From NCBI GenBank assembly GCA_023443515.1, contig JAEZUC010000081.1, positions 1-13,145 on the forward strand: a stretch of DNA of 13,145 nucleotides. The letters run 5' to 3'. Shown here one piece after another: positions 13,106-13,145 of the stretch; within the stretch, counting starts at the first letter, position 1, and the number at the start of each line of letters is the position of its first letter. The notes under the pieces were generated by a model. That model made no database searches and was not told the origin of the DNA. It saw nothing but the letters and a program-made list of their open reading frames with translations. The stretch comes from Bacillota bacterium. GTDB taxonomy: Bacteria; Bacillota; Clostridia; Acetivibrionales; DSM-1351. Both the position numbers and the translations under genes were made by a program.

Positions 13106-13145
13106 CATTATTTATTATTAACATATTTTATTAAAGTAAACTATA

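Overview
The window looks like chromosomal DNA of a low-GC, anaerobic, clostridial Firmicute. This is an inference from AT-rich intergenic regions, strong AGGAGG-type ribosome binding sites, frequent TTG and GTG starts, sigma-A-type promoters, FMN and M-box riboswitches, the Bacillus-type ribDE-BA-H gene order, an oxygen-independent glycerol-3-phosphate dehydrogenase module and a secreted hydrolase with a clostridial stalk-like domain. No insertion sequence, phage gene, tRNA, rRNA or CRISPR array was seen. Nearly everything is on the minus strand, so the account below runs from high to low coordinates.

13105-9401: an FMN riboswitch with a rho-independent terminator controls ribD, ribE, ribBA and ribH, a complete set for making riboflavin from GTP and ribulose 5-phosphate. 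9356-7995: a sigma-A promoter drives an M-box (Mg2+) riboswitch with its own terminator, then a previously unlisted 30-codon ORF with an excellent ribosome binding site, then a CorA-family Mg2+ channel. The 30-codon ORF starts Met-Asp-Cys-Asp-Pro-Asp and ends in a perfect palindrome. Just after it is a hairpin that can mask the corA ribosome binding site. This suggests a second, translational layer of control and is the most interesting part of the window.

7957-7671: the only plus-strand gene, a 74-residue protein made of 14-residue repeats with its own promoter and a terminator shared with corA. 7480-4124: a glycerol-3-phosphate dehydrogenase-like module (FAD enzyme with a [2Fe-2S] BFD domain, a second FAD/NAD oxidoreductase, a four-Cys DUF1667 protein) followed by a small four-Cys protein.

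4072-1295: an iron-uptake operon under a promoter overlapped by a 16/19 Fur box: feoA, feoB, an unlisted 52-residue eight-cysteine zinc-ribbon-like protein, then fur. The regulator therefore lies in the operon it probably represses. 1145-1: a secreted alpha/beta hydrolase whose 3' end lies outside the window.

Several starts were moved from the longest ORF to internal codons because the ribosome binding site or promoter position requires it (fur, feoA, feoB, second oxidoreductase, ribBA, ribE, ribD).
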